Assembly: GCF_022458985.1 (NCBI RefSeq)
Contig: NC_061783.1
Coordinates: 4,432,413 to 4,496,412 of the forward strand
DNA: 64,000 bases
DNA from: Mugil cephalus
Lineage: Eukaryota; Chordata; Actinopteri; Mugiliformes; Mugilidae
Reading direction: 5' to 3'
A model generated the notes under the pieces. It searched no databases. It worked only from the letters and a program-made list of their open reading frames with translations, and was not told where the DNA came from. Of this stretch, positions 1-12,911 are shown one piece after another (positions within the stretch are counted from its first letter, which is position 1; each line of letters starts with the position of its first letter). The translations under genes were made by a program, and so were the position numbers.

Positions 1-2017
1 CTCCCCACTTTATGAAACAAGCAGAGATGAAATTTAATTATCACATGCGGAACATGTTGGCCCCATCTATTGTGAGTCAGAGAGGGGAAATGTGGGAGAC
101 AGTCCAATAGCTCCAACAGTTCCGCTGATTCAGCCTTTAAGCCAGTAACTGAGCCGTGTAGTACCGACCAGGACGCACCAGCGCACAGTAAGAATGGCAG
201 CGGCCTGCTGAGCCAGTCAGGAGGGTCAATAATATGTGGCATCTGGAAGCGAGGTGAGTAAAGTCATCTCTTAGGTTTACACCAAAGGCAGAAAAACCGG
301 CTCAGGGTGTGAAAAATAATCAAATGCTTTTACCTGAAGGAAATGTACATTTGTCAACACTTGGGGGCAGCAAAAAGATATTTTCCACTTGGTATTGAGC
401 TGATTGCACCATGTGTAAACAGATCTAGGCCTGATAACATCCCAACAGGCTTTGGAAACGTTTCCTCTGAGCCAAAACTGACATCATAACTGTGCGCACA
501 GCTTCATGTGAAAGTTAAACATTTCCATGGACAACATTTCTTCAATCTTACTGAAATAATTCTGAGCAGAGATTCCTACAAAACCATTACTTTATTTGCT
601 TCAAAACTTTTTTCTTTTGATTTGCACAAAGGGGTTCTGCCAGAAATATAATATAAGGAGAGGAAGTTTTATTTCTCCAACTTTACTGATGATGCTGAAT
701 CCATTGAATCGAAGAAGCTACTAATACAGACCCATGTTTTTCAACAGCACTGCCTGCATCAAATCCAGCTTCTTCAGATTCTTTCAAACACATATTTAGA
801 CAACTCATTGTTTTGCTACCAACAAAAGTTTATATCCCAAAAGGAAAATTGGCGCTTCGCCCGTTTAACCAGCGATGAGGCAAACATGCAGAAAGAACTC
901 ATTTATTCCTATTGGAAAGAAATGACCCAGCTTTAATGGGGTTATTTAGGGGCTAATGTTTTCTGGTTGAACTGTCTGTGGTTGGAGTTTTTTGCCATAG
1001 CAGCAACCCAGACATGAAAGTCGGCAGAGGACAACGGCAACCATATTCTAGTTGCAGTAGGTGATGACTGTATTGCCCACACTAGGGGTTGAACTACTGC
1101 GTGGTGGAAATCAAGTCGACGTCAAGTAGTTTTGAAAAATGCAATGCTTTGCAACAATGAAATCTAGATTCTTGACCTGAATACATATAGCATCTCACAC
1201 AAGTAAGCTACCGAGGCTTTTTGACAAATTGAACACGTGCTACTCGGTTCAACTCTCAGCTCTGCTATAACGTCTCTCACATGGTGCATTCACTGACATC
1301 AAGGACAAAACAAATTGTTGACGTGCAGCCGCTTTCTATCTTTTACTTTAGGGCATTTGTTAAATGACTGCTGTCGAGAGGATTTAGACTGTTCCTCTGC
1401 TAGTGTCAACGGATGCCTTTTCAGATGAGTGTGTAACGCAGGACTGACTTACATATTTTGCATGTCACGGCAGAATGGACTTCATCTTAAGTGAAGCATT
1501 TCCACACACACGATGAACTGTTGCTAGTTTGTGACCCAGTTTGTGAGATCTTTTTCAGAGGCATCAGGGTTGTTATAGTAAAGTAAAGTCAAACCCCTAC
1601 ACAGTACACACACTGCAACACACTTAAAGTAACTGTTAGAAATCCGGTGTTATTCAATCCATCAACTTACTTGCTCTTGAAGGACGATGCAGTCTGCTTT
1701 GGATAGTTGCACTAAGACAGTGTTTTGAGAACTACAAGTCTATGGGTGTAAACACAGTATAAACAGACACAAATCCTGCTAAAGCCATAAACGAATGATG
1801 AACTGGTATAAATCACGGTAGCTTCAGTATGGTGTCACTGCCTTGCAAGTAAACCATCTGCTATGTTTGACAGATTGTTGACATCTTGGTTGGCCAGTAT
1901 TTTTTTTATGCAAACAAAGCCAAGGTTGGCACTTAGTGACAGCAGGTATGTTGCCTTTTAAACAAGCTAGATGCATCTTAACTAAACACAATACTCTGAT
2001 ACAAAAGACAAACAGAC

Positions 2018-2225
2018 CAAATGAAGCCACAACATTAAAACCACTGACAGGAGAAATAAATACCATTGACCATCTTGTGACAACTTGGTGTTCTGATGGG
2101 AAACTTTTGGATCTGGCAAACATTCACATGTTACTTAGACATGTACCATCCACCTAGCCCAGACCAGACACCCCCACCCCATAGCAATGATACTCCTTGA
2201 TGGCAGCAGCCATCCCCAGCAGGAT
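2018..2225 (+). repeat. Tc1-like transposon fragment, copy 1
   Basis: The segment begins with a GCCACAACATTAAAACCACT-type terminus and continues with CATGTACCATCCACCTAG and CCAGACACCCCCACCCCATA. Both inner blocks recur, diverged, at 9752-9940 and in reverse at 10911-11095. The same terminus bounds the element at 6379-7046. I attribute the family to non-autonomous derivatives of a fish Tc1-like element from memory of its terminal sequence; the recurrence itself is visible in the window. Confidence 0.7.
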
Positions 2226-2591
2226 GCAGCCAGACACAGACACACACACAAAAATGGCTTAGGTACAACTAAAAAAATCATGAAGAACAGCACAAGGTGT
2301 GGCCTCTAAATTCACTAGATCTCAATGATCAAGGTCAAAATGTTATATCTGGCTGATCAGTCTATATGTTTGCTTTATCAACTGAAATGCTCCTGGTCTG
2401 AAGGAACAGGATCTAGTTAAATGAACACTATTACTCAGAAACTGGCATTTCTCGTTGAGAGAGTTTCATTAGGCTATATCTAATATTATAACACAGGTTA
2501 GCAAACACAGAGATACTGGTTCTCAGTCTGTAGTTAAGCTCTGCTATCTACTATCTACAGTATCAATTGTTCATATATAAATTCTGCATAA

Positions 2592-2680
2592 ACAACATTG
2601 TGGAGCCTATCCAAGCCTATCCCAGAGCGAGAGGAGAGGTACATGCTGGACAGGTAGGACACTATGGTTGTGAATTTTTG
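2592..2680 (+). repeat. Interspersed repeat fragment, probably LINE-derived
   Basis: The string GTGGAGCCTATCCAAGCCTA, followed by a CCCAGAGCGAGAGG block and a GTACATGCTGGACAGGTAG block, matches a motif I know as recurrent in fish interspersed repeats (payload 'we sum of products; tabled tail'-type LINE 3' regions). Only a diverged fragment is present and no coding part is preserved. Confidence 0.4.
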
Positions 2681-5600
2681 GCCTTCATCTTCATTCGCAC
2701 TCTTTCAGCTAGTCTAACCAAAACAATGCAAACCCACATGCTTGCACGTATTTGACGTGCCCTTTGCTTCCACCTCCACTCCCTCCTTGCCTGTAGGCAC
2801 TCTCACTTACTTTTTCTTGTGTGTGTTAATCTCAAGAGTGGAGTTGGGTGTGGTGACGCCCGGCCATAGCCTCACCAGCACTGCAGTCATCTGTACAGCC
2901 ACAAGTACTCATCTCAGATAGAACAGACTCTGTTCAAGCAGTTAGTTCAATTTCCAGACATCTTCATTTTACTCTTCTGTCATTACTCTGACCTTAAATG
3001 ATCCTTGTTCTCCCATGTTCCTTGTTTTACTTGGATTTCTCAGCACTACATTCTTATCTTATCTTACATCTGGGTTGTTTTCCTCAGCAGTACTGCTCTG
3101 CTCAACTCGGCCACCAGCCACCGAAGTCCCAGCCACTGAGACAAATCTTCATCTCGGACCCTTAGCCACCATTTGACCACCAAGAGCCCAAAAGATTAAC
3201 TCCCTTAACCAGTATCTGCCTCTAGCTCGTTATCTACACTACACTCTTGACTTATGCCGCCTGAATCATGGTCATTATGGTTAAATATTTACCTCAATTA
3301 GACAGCCCTGTTATAAACCGAATGCAGCAAGGATTCAAAGGACGCTCTTGAAGTTGACCTGCCTATTTGGCTCTTTTGAAGGCACCTGCCATAAACAAGG
3401 AACTAATATTGGTATGCAAGTTCAAATAGGAACACCTGTGTCCATCTGTTAATGACCAGATACTTATCTGTAGTTGAAGGAAATTGTTTTTGATATTTCC
3501 ATTTATACCCCAGCTCCCATCAGTCTTTCTGTAATGAGGAATCTGCTTGTCTTAAAGAGTCCAGTGTCCAGAAGCCCAGTGTCCCTTGAACACTGAAGCA
3601 TCAACAAGATACATTCACAGTTAAGTTCTCGCCATTAAAACACAGCCCATCTGACAGTTTCTATGTGCTTATTATTACCATCCTCATCTGAGTTTCAGGC
3701 ATCAGACCTAAAGGGTGGCTGATATTGGTGAACACTTCAGATGTGCACTACTAACACCTGAAGGCCTTTGCCCCTAAGACTTTATGCATCTACAGCTGCA
3801 GTGATCATGCAATATAAATCAGGAATTTATCAGATGTTTAAGGAAACTTCCACACGACATCTCACAGAATTTCCAAACCAAGAGGTCTCCCACTTAACAC
3901 AGCCTTCTGTGCCTTACAGGGAGTATAAGGGTGCTACTATTAATACACGAGTCACATGTGACTTTCTTAAATTCAGCCAGTTGGTGCACAACTCTTTTCA
4001 ACCCACAGCCTCACAGTTCTCTCAGAGTTAGTTTTATACTGGCTGAGATGACAGTTGCCACCCTGTCTTTTCCTGGCTGTTTTTCTGAATAACCTCAACG
4101 CATCTGTTTTTCTATGTCGACTCCAGGCACAGTTTCACCTTCCGCTACCGTCTTCTTACAAATTACCAACACGCATGCACAGCGTCTCTCCGTCAAGTGC
4201 ATTCATACAGTATGTAAATAACAGCTGAGGCTCTTCTACGAGGAACACTGTTTGATTGGTTGCTATGGACACCAATTAAGCATCCTTTGAGAACCAGCCG
4301 TCACCTTCGTCATCTGTCTTGCATTAACAGATCATGTCATGATAGAATAAATGTTTTCCAAGCCTTAATACACGACATGATTCTAGGACCTGTATAAACA
4401 CAAAATGTAAATATCCCCCAGACATAAAGAATCCAGATTTTAAAATGCCATGATGTTAAAGTTTTTATTTTTTTTAACAGTTAAGACAGTGTTTGCATAT
4501 AAGACCTTACATGTCACAATATCAACTATAATTATCCCTTGGTTTCAAGAACTCCCAGCAGAAACTAGAGGTAGGTTTCATGCTGCATTTTAAAGATAAC
4601 AATCTAGATAACACGTCAGAAACACACCTTCTTTTACACATGAAGGTCGTCGTGCTCTTGATTAATACACTCGACGGTCATAACCGCCCCTCAAGTAAAA
4701 AAATAATAAAAGTACATCTTTGTTCAAAAATCTCATTGACAGGGAGGCTTTCTCAACAGTGTGCGTCATATGTCAGATCATGATGGAATTATGGTAGCTT
4801 TTCAGAAATGTTTTTATTGTATTTAGTATTTATGTTTTGCCGTGGCCAGTCAAGAACCACATTTCCCATAAGGCCTTGACAGTTTAAGCACAGTGTTGAA
4901 CATTGTTTGACTTAATACCACCTTCTTTACTTCATATTCAGTCATAGGCATCATCATCATCATCTCTTGCAAATATAAATTATCACAAAGGCACAAACAT
5001 GTTTTCACGTAAGACACAATACAGTGATTGCAGCGATTGTCTACACGTACGTAATAAACGTCTACAATATGACATTCCAAAAGACTTGCATTATATATTA
5101 AAATCCCTCATAATACGTCCACATTTTCTTAAAATACATTCTAAAGACAGTACATTCAATAATATCTAAGGGCAATGTAATCAAACTTGCAGTAGCACAG
5201 GAGATTGTAACTGGCAATGGAAAATGTCTTAGAGTGTCTTCAAAGGTTTTAAACCTGCATGTATAAGCTCGCGAAAAATGGCACCTTTAATACTAAGGCT
5301 TTAGCTCTTCAACAATCCGCACACTGTGTCATTACCTGCTGACATTTAGCAGACATGAGCACAGTCATTTTCAAGGCAGCAGACAATCTGGGCACCCTTT
5401 ATCCCAAGCCTGACATAAAATGTCAGACATAAAATGCAAACACAACGGCTTCCAAAGGCACATTAATAAAGGTCCACATGTCCAACAGTGGTGACTATAG
5501 TGTAAAATGGTTGATCTTTAGCTTGCACTTTATTAATAGGTCTAAACTTTTGACTGTGGAGATTTGCCAGCACTTTCGTACAATCAACAATCAAATAAAA

Positions 5601-6378
5601 TCTTAAAAGTCCATTGAAAAAATAATGGCCACAGTGTAACGAGACCTAGGGTCTGATGCTTTCTTAATCATATAAATACTTGTACATTTGAGATGCTCAC
5701 AACTTGGTTGTTAAAAACTATTATTATTATTATTTTTTTTATCAGTAACAGCAATAATACATATAAATGGCCATACACTACATGGAATGATACCCAAGTC
5801 TTGATAGACAAAACTCCAATACAAAGACAGTTAAAGTATTATGGCAGTGTTCAATCACAGTGAAGCGTCTGAACAGAAATCATCATCACTTCTGTTTTTA
5901 TCATATCAAACGTTTATGGAAAATCTTGAGTATCATTTATCAAGGTTTCTGAGAGAATGTGTTGCGTTGCCTGACGCGTACCTCCCCTGAAATGTAACTA
6001 GACACTGAAGCAACTCAGGCAGGTGAGATCGGGTCAGGGTGCATTTCATCATCGTCGTCTCTTTGTGGCCGTACAAACAAAACACTGCACCTCCTGCCTC
6101 GGCTGGCTCAAGGCCCATGCCGATCATCCAGTATTCGTCTCCCTTTTCTGTGCTGCAGTGATTTCAGCGAAAGTTGTAGTGATCAACATATGATCAACAA
6201 CTCCCAATAGTAATAATTATGGCTTCCAGTCACCACTGTCTGAAGAAAAAAATAAACTAAAGCAGCCACATAGAAAGAAAACTTGCAGATAAAGTCAGTG
6301 CGTTTAGTATAAATGCTAAAATAGGAGTAGGCTACCTATTTAAGGTATGAGGTGGTAGAACTGATGCAGGCACCAATT

Positions 6379-7046
6379 AGCCATATCATTATGACCTTGT
6401 GCGTAACACTGTGTAGGGCCTGTAAGGGCACGGACCTCACCAGACCTCTGACGGTGTGTTGTGGCAATCTGGTGCCACAGGGTTGGGATCAGATTCTTTA
6501 CGTAGTGCGAGTAATGAGTTGGGGCCTCCATGGATCAGACTTGCTCACTCACCACATCCAAAGGACGCCCAATTGGATTGGGATCTGGGGAATTCGTAGG
6601 TGAAGTCAACACCTCGAGCACGTCGTTGTGTTCCTCAGACCATTCCTGAAGCACTGGTGCATTATCCGGAATATTGTGTCCATGAAAGGATGTCTTAGGT
6701 AGGTAGTGTGTGTCAAATTAACATCCACAGGAATGGCAGGACCATAGGACTCCCAGCAGAACATTGTCCAAAAGTATCACGCAGCTTCCGCCAGCTTGCT
6801 TTCATCCCACGGCGTATCCAACGTATTCCCCTGGTAAGAGGTTAAAGTCCCCACAAGAGCCACTGTTTTGGAGGTGTTCATCCGAATGTGGCCCATGTCA
6901 AAGTCGCTCAAAATCTCCCGTCTTTCCTGCTTCTAACGCATCAACTTTGAGGACAGAATTTTTGCTTGCTGCCTGATATATCCCATTAGATGTATCCCAA
7001 TCAGACAATACGTGTTCACCATTTCAGTGGTCATAATGTTATGGCT
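6379..7046 (-). mobile_element. Internally deleted Tc1-like element with terminal inverted repeats
   Basis: The left end reads AGCCATATCATTATGACC and the right end GGTCATAATGTTATGGCT. These are reverse complements with one mismatch over 18 nt, so the 668-bp segment is bounded by terminal inverted repeats. Internal blocks, such as TGGGGCCTCCATGGATCAGA and TTGGATTGGGATCTGGGGAA, match a Tc1-like element I recall as frequent in fish genomes. The transposase region is shortened and full of stops, so this copy is non-autonomous. It lies directly downstream of paqr7. Confidence 0.75.
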
Positions 7047-7327
7047 GATGGGTGCATAAGTCAAGCTGCGTGAGCTGCAGCTTGATCTGGGAGGCCACAG
7101 TGACCTTGACCATTGATTTACATGTCAACAAAATGCGTCCAACAATGGCCGTCATCAGGGCGGAGGCGTGAAAGGCACCAGCCAAACGAATGCATGAAAG
7201 ATTTTTGAATTGTGCATTACGACAAAATACACAAGAGCATAAAATAATAACTTCTAACTTCAACATATAAATCTATATAGACAAAGCTGTGTCTGTAGGA
7301 AAGGCACATAGATGCTGTGGCATTTAA

Positions 7328-7333
7328 TTTATT
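7328..7333 (-). terminator. Possible poly(A) signal overlapping the paqr7 stop codon
   Basis: On the minus strand AATAAA occurs at 7333-7328 and overlaps the TAA stop codon. If used, it would give an almost absent 3' UTR. A later signal further into the AT-rich DNA below 7300 is just as possible, so usage is uncertain. Confidence 0.25.
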
Positions 7334-8390
7334 ATTTGGACTTGGCTTTGAAGTCAATCACTCGTTTAACTTTCTTCATCATGACGACGGCAATTAGCGA
7401 ACACACGACCAAGGTGACGGCATACAGCGCCACGAAGAGAGCCGGCTCGCCGCTCTCGTGAAGACGCGCGTACAGTTTCCTACGGTCCACGTAGTCCAGG
7501 TGGGAGGCGTGGATCTGACACAGGGTGCAACAAGAGAGAAGGAGGTGGAAGATCTGATGGCTGTGTCCCAGAAAGTCGCACCGACCGGGGAAGCAGCACT
7601 CTGGCAGGGGGAAGGTGAAGAAGAAGGCACAGCTGATAAAGAAAGCCACCTGACCAAAGTGCGAGACGATGGTGGAGTCGGTGCTGGACCACGATAAGAG
7701 TCTCATAGCCACCGGGCTGCTGTCCCAGATATAAGCGAGGGCTGAGGGCACCACCTGGCACACCTTACGCACCCAGGTGGGCAGTCTGTGGTTGGCGTAT
7801 TTGCCAAAGCAGCAGCCCAGGCATGAAAGACAGCTGAGGAGGGTGGCAGTTGGCATGAAGAGGCCCTTCACCTGTCTGTACAAGCTCTCATCCACAGCAT
7901 AGTAAAAGTGGACGACGGCGCTGCCGTACTGATACTGCGCTACCCCGACATAGTCAAGAAAGAAGAAGCAGTAGTTGCAAAGCACCGACTTGCCACCTAG
8001 CAAGTGAGCCGTCGCGCTGAACGCCGAGTAGATGAAGGAGGAAACGATGAGGACCAGCAGGGGCCACGAATGAGCGTCGCCCGCGAAGTCTACGGTCTCG
8101 GAGAGTTTATTCAGTTTGGCCAGAAACACCAAACAAGCCAGCAGGTGAGTCCAGATGTTGACCGTCTCGTTGTGGCGCTGGAACAGCGACAGGAAGTAGT
8201 AGCGCCAGTTCTGGTCGAGCTTCCTGTAGCCGCTGCAGACGTAGCGCTCCCTGAAATAGTGCGGGACCTCGGAGTCCCTGACCGTGTCGGGCATGGAGGG
8301 CGTCGCCTCGGTCAGCATCTGGGGAACTTGCCTGATCTGCTGGAGGCTGATGAACACTCGTCCAATCCTCTCCATCACTATGGTCGCCAT
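7332..8390 (-). CDS. paqr7: Membrane progestin receptor alpha (PAQR7)
   Basis: PAQR7 is a seven-pass PAQR-family receptor that binds progestins at the plasma membrane; in fish the alpha form is linked to steroid-induced oocyte maturation. The 352-residue frame has no intron, starting at ATG 8388-8390 and ending at TAA 7332-7334. Family landmarks are visible: HNETVNIWTH (residues 73-82, with the E75/N78 motif), a His in SATAHL (H129), Asp in LDYVGV (D146) and an H-x3-H motif in GHSHQIFH (H278, H282), as expected for the PAQR metal-binding site. Seven hydrophobic segments fall between about residues 82 and 338. ETVDF-GD-H-PL near residue 98 resembles human PAQR7 more than PAQR8. A splice acceptor (TTTCCTGCAG) lies 17 nt upstream of the ATG, with the exon beginning at 8407, so at least one 5' non-coding exon is expected. 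Length is typical of the family. Which teleost duplicate this is cannot be decided here. Confidence 0.9.
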   Translation of the reverse strand: MATIVMERIGRVFISLQQIRQVPQMLTEATPSMPDTVRDSEVPHYFRERYVCSGYRKLDQNWRYYFLSLFQRHNETVNIWTHLLACLVFLAKLNKLSETVDFAGDAHSWPLLVLIVSSFIYSAFSATAHLLGGKSVLCNYCFFFLDYVGVAQYQYGSAVVHFYYAVDESLYRQVKGLFMPTATLLSCLSCLGCCFGKYANHRLPTWVRKVCQVVPSALAYIWDSSPVAMRLLSWSSTDSTIVSHFGQVAFFISCAFFFTFPLPECCFPGRCDFLGHSHQIFHLLLSCCTLCQIHASHLDYVDRRKLYARLHESGEPALFVALYAVTLVVCSLIAVVMMKKVKRVIDFKAKSK

Positions 8391-9403
8391 GACACGCTCG
8401 TGTTAGCCTGCAGGAAAAGAAACACAAGGATAAACTATTTTAATCACTTTTAACAACAATTGTTGAAAATGGCAACAGCGATTAAAATGCGAAAAAGTAT
8501 ATTTATATATAGTGGTTGTACTATATTTCTTTTTGCCTACTTTTAAGGAATTAAAAAGGTGAAGAAAAAAATTTAATTTATTTTGACGCAGAAATGTAGA
8601 AAACTCTGAAGGGCAAAATAAAAAAATAATACTAATTAGCGCCGTCTATGCATAATAAACTCGAGCTGTTCACGCGCATTCGTGCGACTAATATCAACGA
8701 CTTTTATGTCCTTTAATGTTATATGAAACACCCCGTTTTGTAGGTGTCGCTCAGTTTCCACAAAGTCCAGATTTTAGACTTTTTTGTAAAATTTATTCCA
8801 AATGTAAAAAAAAAATTTTAAAAAAAATCCAAAAAGGTGAGGAAATAAATAGGTCGCGCGCCACTTCCCTGAAAGCTGCCAACTGTTGCTTTAACACCGC
8901 TGTGTTTGTTTCACACAAAAAATAAGCATTAGCTGGTGAGTTTTGTGGTTTCCCCAACTGTCCCCGCTGCTTTAATGGTCTTCATAACTGTTCCTCAGGC
9001 TAAACATCGCCTGGGCCCGGGTTTGAAGCTACTTCAACTCGAGAGAGCTGAAAGAAATTCAGTTTCACAGATTTATTAGCTGTTATATTTCTAGCTGCGC
9101 ACTAATAAAACACGAACTTGACGTGTCCCCCCCGGGTCCGCTGCCTCCCTGTCAACTTAAGGAAACGTCCTCCCTGGTGAGAACACGCTGATGCCTGTCG
9201 GATATCTAGCATCAGGCGGACTCGCCTCGGCCAACCTGTCATGTGTGTCCTGGCCAAGGTCTGCGACTGAGCCCGGAGCAAAAACCACCCCAAAAAAAGA
9301 AACTTCTGCCTCAGCCTTGAAACCAGCGCGTAACTTGTTGCACCTTGTGCCCATCACTTCAGCAGCCTCCCCGCTTTTCGAGTGGCCCGAGATGAGCCCG
9401 TAC

Positions 9404-9545
9404 CTTAAAGTTGTTTCTTCGCAGATACTGATCCTTAGACTCAGGCGACCTCTTCTCCTTCCTCTTCCTCCGACCGTCCGTCTTTTCATCAGATTCGCTC
9501 GTTCTTCTCAATGCTCGGGGCTCCGTCAAGCTGCCCGCCGTGTTG
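9404..9545 (-). other. Candidate 5' non-coding exon and promoter region of paqr7
   Basis: A minus-strand donor (TTTAAG then GTACGG) at 9404/9403 lies about 1 kb upstream of the paqr7 coding exon, which itself opens at a clean acceptor. The segment above it is richer in CG dinucleotides than its surroundings, as expected near a start site. Its exon boundary would be spliced out of frame with the paqr7 ATG, so it would be untranslated or carry an upstream frame. The upper limit is a guess; only the donor is seen directly. Confidence 0.35.
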
Positions 9546-9751
9546 CCGGAAGTGTGGTGATTGTGTCCTAAAAAGTACTTGTGCCCCTCATACTTGTACG
9601 GGTTTTCCCTTTCTTTTTTTTTAACAAAAAGAGTTAATACAATCGAAAACATTCCCCAATTTAATAGTAAGCTTTAAAAGATGAGACGTTAAAGCAAAAC
9701 CCAAACTGGCGTATGTCACAATTACTGTGGGATGAAGTGGATGAAATGACA

Positions 9752-9940
9752 CCGATCGGCCACAACATAAGGACCACTGTCAGGTGAAGTGAATAACAAT
9801 CCCCCATCTTGTAACAATTCAGGGTTCTGCTGAGAAACGTTTGGACCTGTCATTCATGTGGATGTTGCTTAGACATGTATCACCTACTTAGACCAGATAA
9901 TGCGCCCCCACCCCATTAAAATCAGAGCGCTGTGACAGGA
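9752..9940 (+). repeat. Tc1-like transposon fragment, copy 2
   Basis: It opens with CGATCGGCCACAACATAAGG and then CCACTGTCAGGTGAAGTGAA, the terminal sequence of the same family as 2018-2225 and 6379-7046. It shares the CATGTATCACCTACTTAGAC and CCAGATAATGCGCCCCCACC blocks with copy 1. There is no coding potential. Confidence 0.7.
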
Positions 9941-10910
9941 GCCAAACTAGGTGGAATACACCAGTCGTGAATATACCTCTTGTTTTTTTCCTACAATGAT
10001 GAAGTAAAATGTCCTCTGTAAAAAAAAAAATAGTCTGATAATACTGTGGACCTATTTGTGTCACCACCCATTCTATGATCAGCGTTTTACTTTGACAACT
10101 CATACCGGAAGTACCGTCGTACTTCTTACTTGTTGAATACCTGGAAGCCCTGTTGATCGGGAGGAAGGAGATAGGTTTCTAAAAAGGCTAAAAAAAAAAA
10201 AGAAAGAAAGAAAAGAAAAAAGAAAAACCACCGGGAGAGAAACCCCTTCGACGTGAGGTGGTTTATCCGTGTCATATGCACGCACTAAAGATAGAGACTA
10301 ATCTTGTTTTACACTGACTTTGAGCCACATTTGAAATGACATTACAAAAACCAAAGGAAAAAGCCCTTCTCACATTAATCCACATTTGCTTGTTAAAGTA
10401 AAATTCCTGGGTGGGTGCAAGCTCAAGGCAGTAAACAGCACTTAAATCAATGCGTCTCTTCCATAAAAAAAAGGACAGGGAGAGACGCTCAGAGTGTGTG
10501 GGTGTGAGCTGCTGGAACATTCTTTGTCAGTGACTATCTGCTCAGGAGTTGTTTTTACTTTACACAGACATGATATTTAATACATGATACAAAAAGGAGC
10601 CCCTATGAGCTCATATCACTTCGGACCTAGTTTTGTAATTCAACCGGCAATTGGTCCATTTTAACTGTTTTCACCTTAAAAGCTTAAATCGTTAAATATT
10701 TTGTTAAACCTTAGGACAGTAACGAACTGAATAAAAAGAAATGTGTGGAATCAAATAGAGATGATGTTCCCACGACGAGACCAGGAACAGATTAGTTTTC
10801 ACATTAGTTTGCCACAGACGCTTCATCAGTTTGGGAACCAGTTCAACACCTTGTACTAATATTCATGTTTTGTTTTAGTTGTTCCTAAACAGTTTTTGTG
10901 CGTGTGTCTG

Positions 10911-11095
10911 TGTCAGGCTGCATCCCGCTGGGGATGGCTGCTGCCATCATGGAGAGTCATTGCTATGGGGTGGGGGTGTCTGGTCTAGGTGGATGGTACA
11001 TGTCTAAGTAACATCCACATGGATGAGATCCAAATGTTGCTCAGCAGAACACTGAATTGTCTCAAGATGGTCAATGTCACGTCTGCTATCAGTGT
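10911..11095 (-). repeat. Tc1-like transposon fragment, copy 3 (inverted)
   Basis: The plus strand reads GGATGGCTGCTGCCATCATG, then GTGGGGGTGTCTGGTCTAGG and ACATGTCTAAGTAACATCCA. This is the reverse complement of the blocks at 2090-2220, so copies 1 and 3 lie in opposite orientation on either side of paqr7. The terminal inverted repeat is missing here. Confidence 0.65.
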
Positions 11096-12911
11096 CTGTC
11101 CTAAAACAAAGCGGAAACAAGGGCAACTTGGCAACCAAGTAAAACAAGTTTCATCCAAAAGAGAAGTATTTGGTACTATCTATCTTATAGTCTCAAATGA
11201 GGAGTGCATTTGTGGAGTTTAACTCATATTCAGTTAAAGAATAAGCCAAACTCCTTCATTAAAAGACACATTTGTTTATATGTTGAGACGTAGGGTTTAT
11301 AGTAGAATGAGAAATGTTAGCGTCATGCTAATGCTTTGAGGCGCGCACGTGCTGGTTAAATTCAAAGATGGTAGGAGATAAAGAATGTATTTTGGGGACG
11401 TGCGTGCTGTTGTTTGCATGTTTGTGCAAGTGCTAGAGGACGACAAGAATGTGATCTCAGAGACAACATATGCTCCTGCTCTGATTGCACGTTTCACTGA
11501 AATAACTTCACAAATAGTAGTTCTAGCTATTTTTCAGCAGTTGTATACCCGGGGGGGACATGATGGGGCACGTTTCTGACAACTGAACCGACTGTCTGTG
11601 AACAGCCGTCTACCCCGCTGGTTTTTGGTTTGACACGATTCAAATTTTACTTCACATCTGAAAAGCTGACCCAAAGCTGAGTCATTTGCACAGTGAGGAA
11701 ATGATACAAGATAAACATTGCAGCTAATCTAATAGATAAGATATTTGAATGTCCTTGGTGGTCATTTGGAAGAGAGAAATATTCCGGTCAGTAAAATGAA
11801 TGTGCCAAGTCTTTAATGGTTTAATGGTCAGTTTAAATCTGAATGTGTTGAACATGACACGGGAAATCCACAGGAGTCTGTTCGTGGACCTTTGTGGTTA
11901 TGTTATCAGTGACAGCTCTACCTGTTGCACAGGACTCTGGAACACATATGTATGTGTACAGTTTTATTTATTGCGGTCAAAGTTCCTATTATCGCTATAC
12001 TGCCAATGTCCAATGTGCGCAAGGTGGCACATTTCACATCAATAAAACTGTTTCTATGTGCTTTTCAATTAGAAAGTGAAAATGCAGTGAACGAGAGACA
12101 GTGCAGGAATTTTGTGGAATTGTTTTGGACACACAACTCAAGTTAAGCAAACCACGAAAAACAGTTAAAAAAAAATAGTAGTAGACTGGTTGGACCGGTC
12201 AGTCCTGACAAGGAAACCACTGCACTTGTCATTTTTATAAAGAGTATAATTTAGTTTTGGTTTAGTTTTTACTGTATTATTAAATACTCCAAGACATATT
12301 AGTTTATCTACCATCTATCTTCACCCTCAATGATAATTCAGTAAAGTGGCAATACCATGAACATTTAAAGACTGTAAAACTTTTCTCCTTAATGATTGTC
12401 AACCCACTCATGCCCATTCAGGGGGCCGATGTTGGAAATTTTTCTTTGGGTATATACACACATATAACTAGTCTATACAATGGAGACTGCCTCTGCACCC
12501 ATCTACTAAATAAAACTAAATGAGTGTTATCAATCTAATCATCACAGTTGAGATGAAATACTGCTGCTCTGTCATAAAATATCCAGTCTCTGTACGACTT
12601 CTTCTGAGTTTACATTGAGCATTCTTGGTGGTCAGTATCTCATCAGTTTTGAACTGGGAGGATGTCTCTAAGTGTTACTTTCACATGAGCAGTAAGACTG
12701 TTTCTCTTCACTGTTTTAAATATAGCCGCCCGGCCTCAGATCAAGACGCGCACTGACTGAGCCTAAAAGATTCTCGCTCTGTCACTCCCTGACTGTTTAT
12801 CACCCCTACAAATATTTACACACTTTGACTTTTGCTAATCTCAATCATTTATATGGTGATGTAATATCCTGCCCCAGGAAGCTTTATTATTCACTGCTCT
12901 AATACTGTATT

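Larger units (their letters stand above)
1..6344. other. Intergenic, no gene found
   Basis: I find no convincing coding exon here. Open frames are all under 100 codons, start in arbitrary places and lack splice-site support or family resemblance. The stretch is AT-rich with short T and A runs and contains two recognisable repeat fragments, listed separately at 2018-2225 and 2592-2680. A good splice-donor string (GTGAGT) follows a short ATG-containing stretch at about 213-253, but nothing to pair with it was found. Confidence 0.6.

Noticed and set aside
213-253. Short ATG-containing stretch before a GTGAGT donor
   Set aside because: Only seven codons precede the donor and no partner exon or protein family could be linked, so it is likely chance.
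7394-8453. Several frames of 79-149 codons on both strands over paqr7
   Set aside because: They overlap the 352-codon paqr7 frame in other frames or antisense and have the arginine/proline-rich look of shadow translation.
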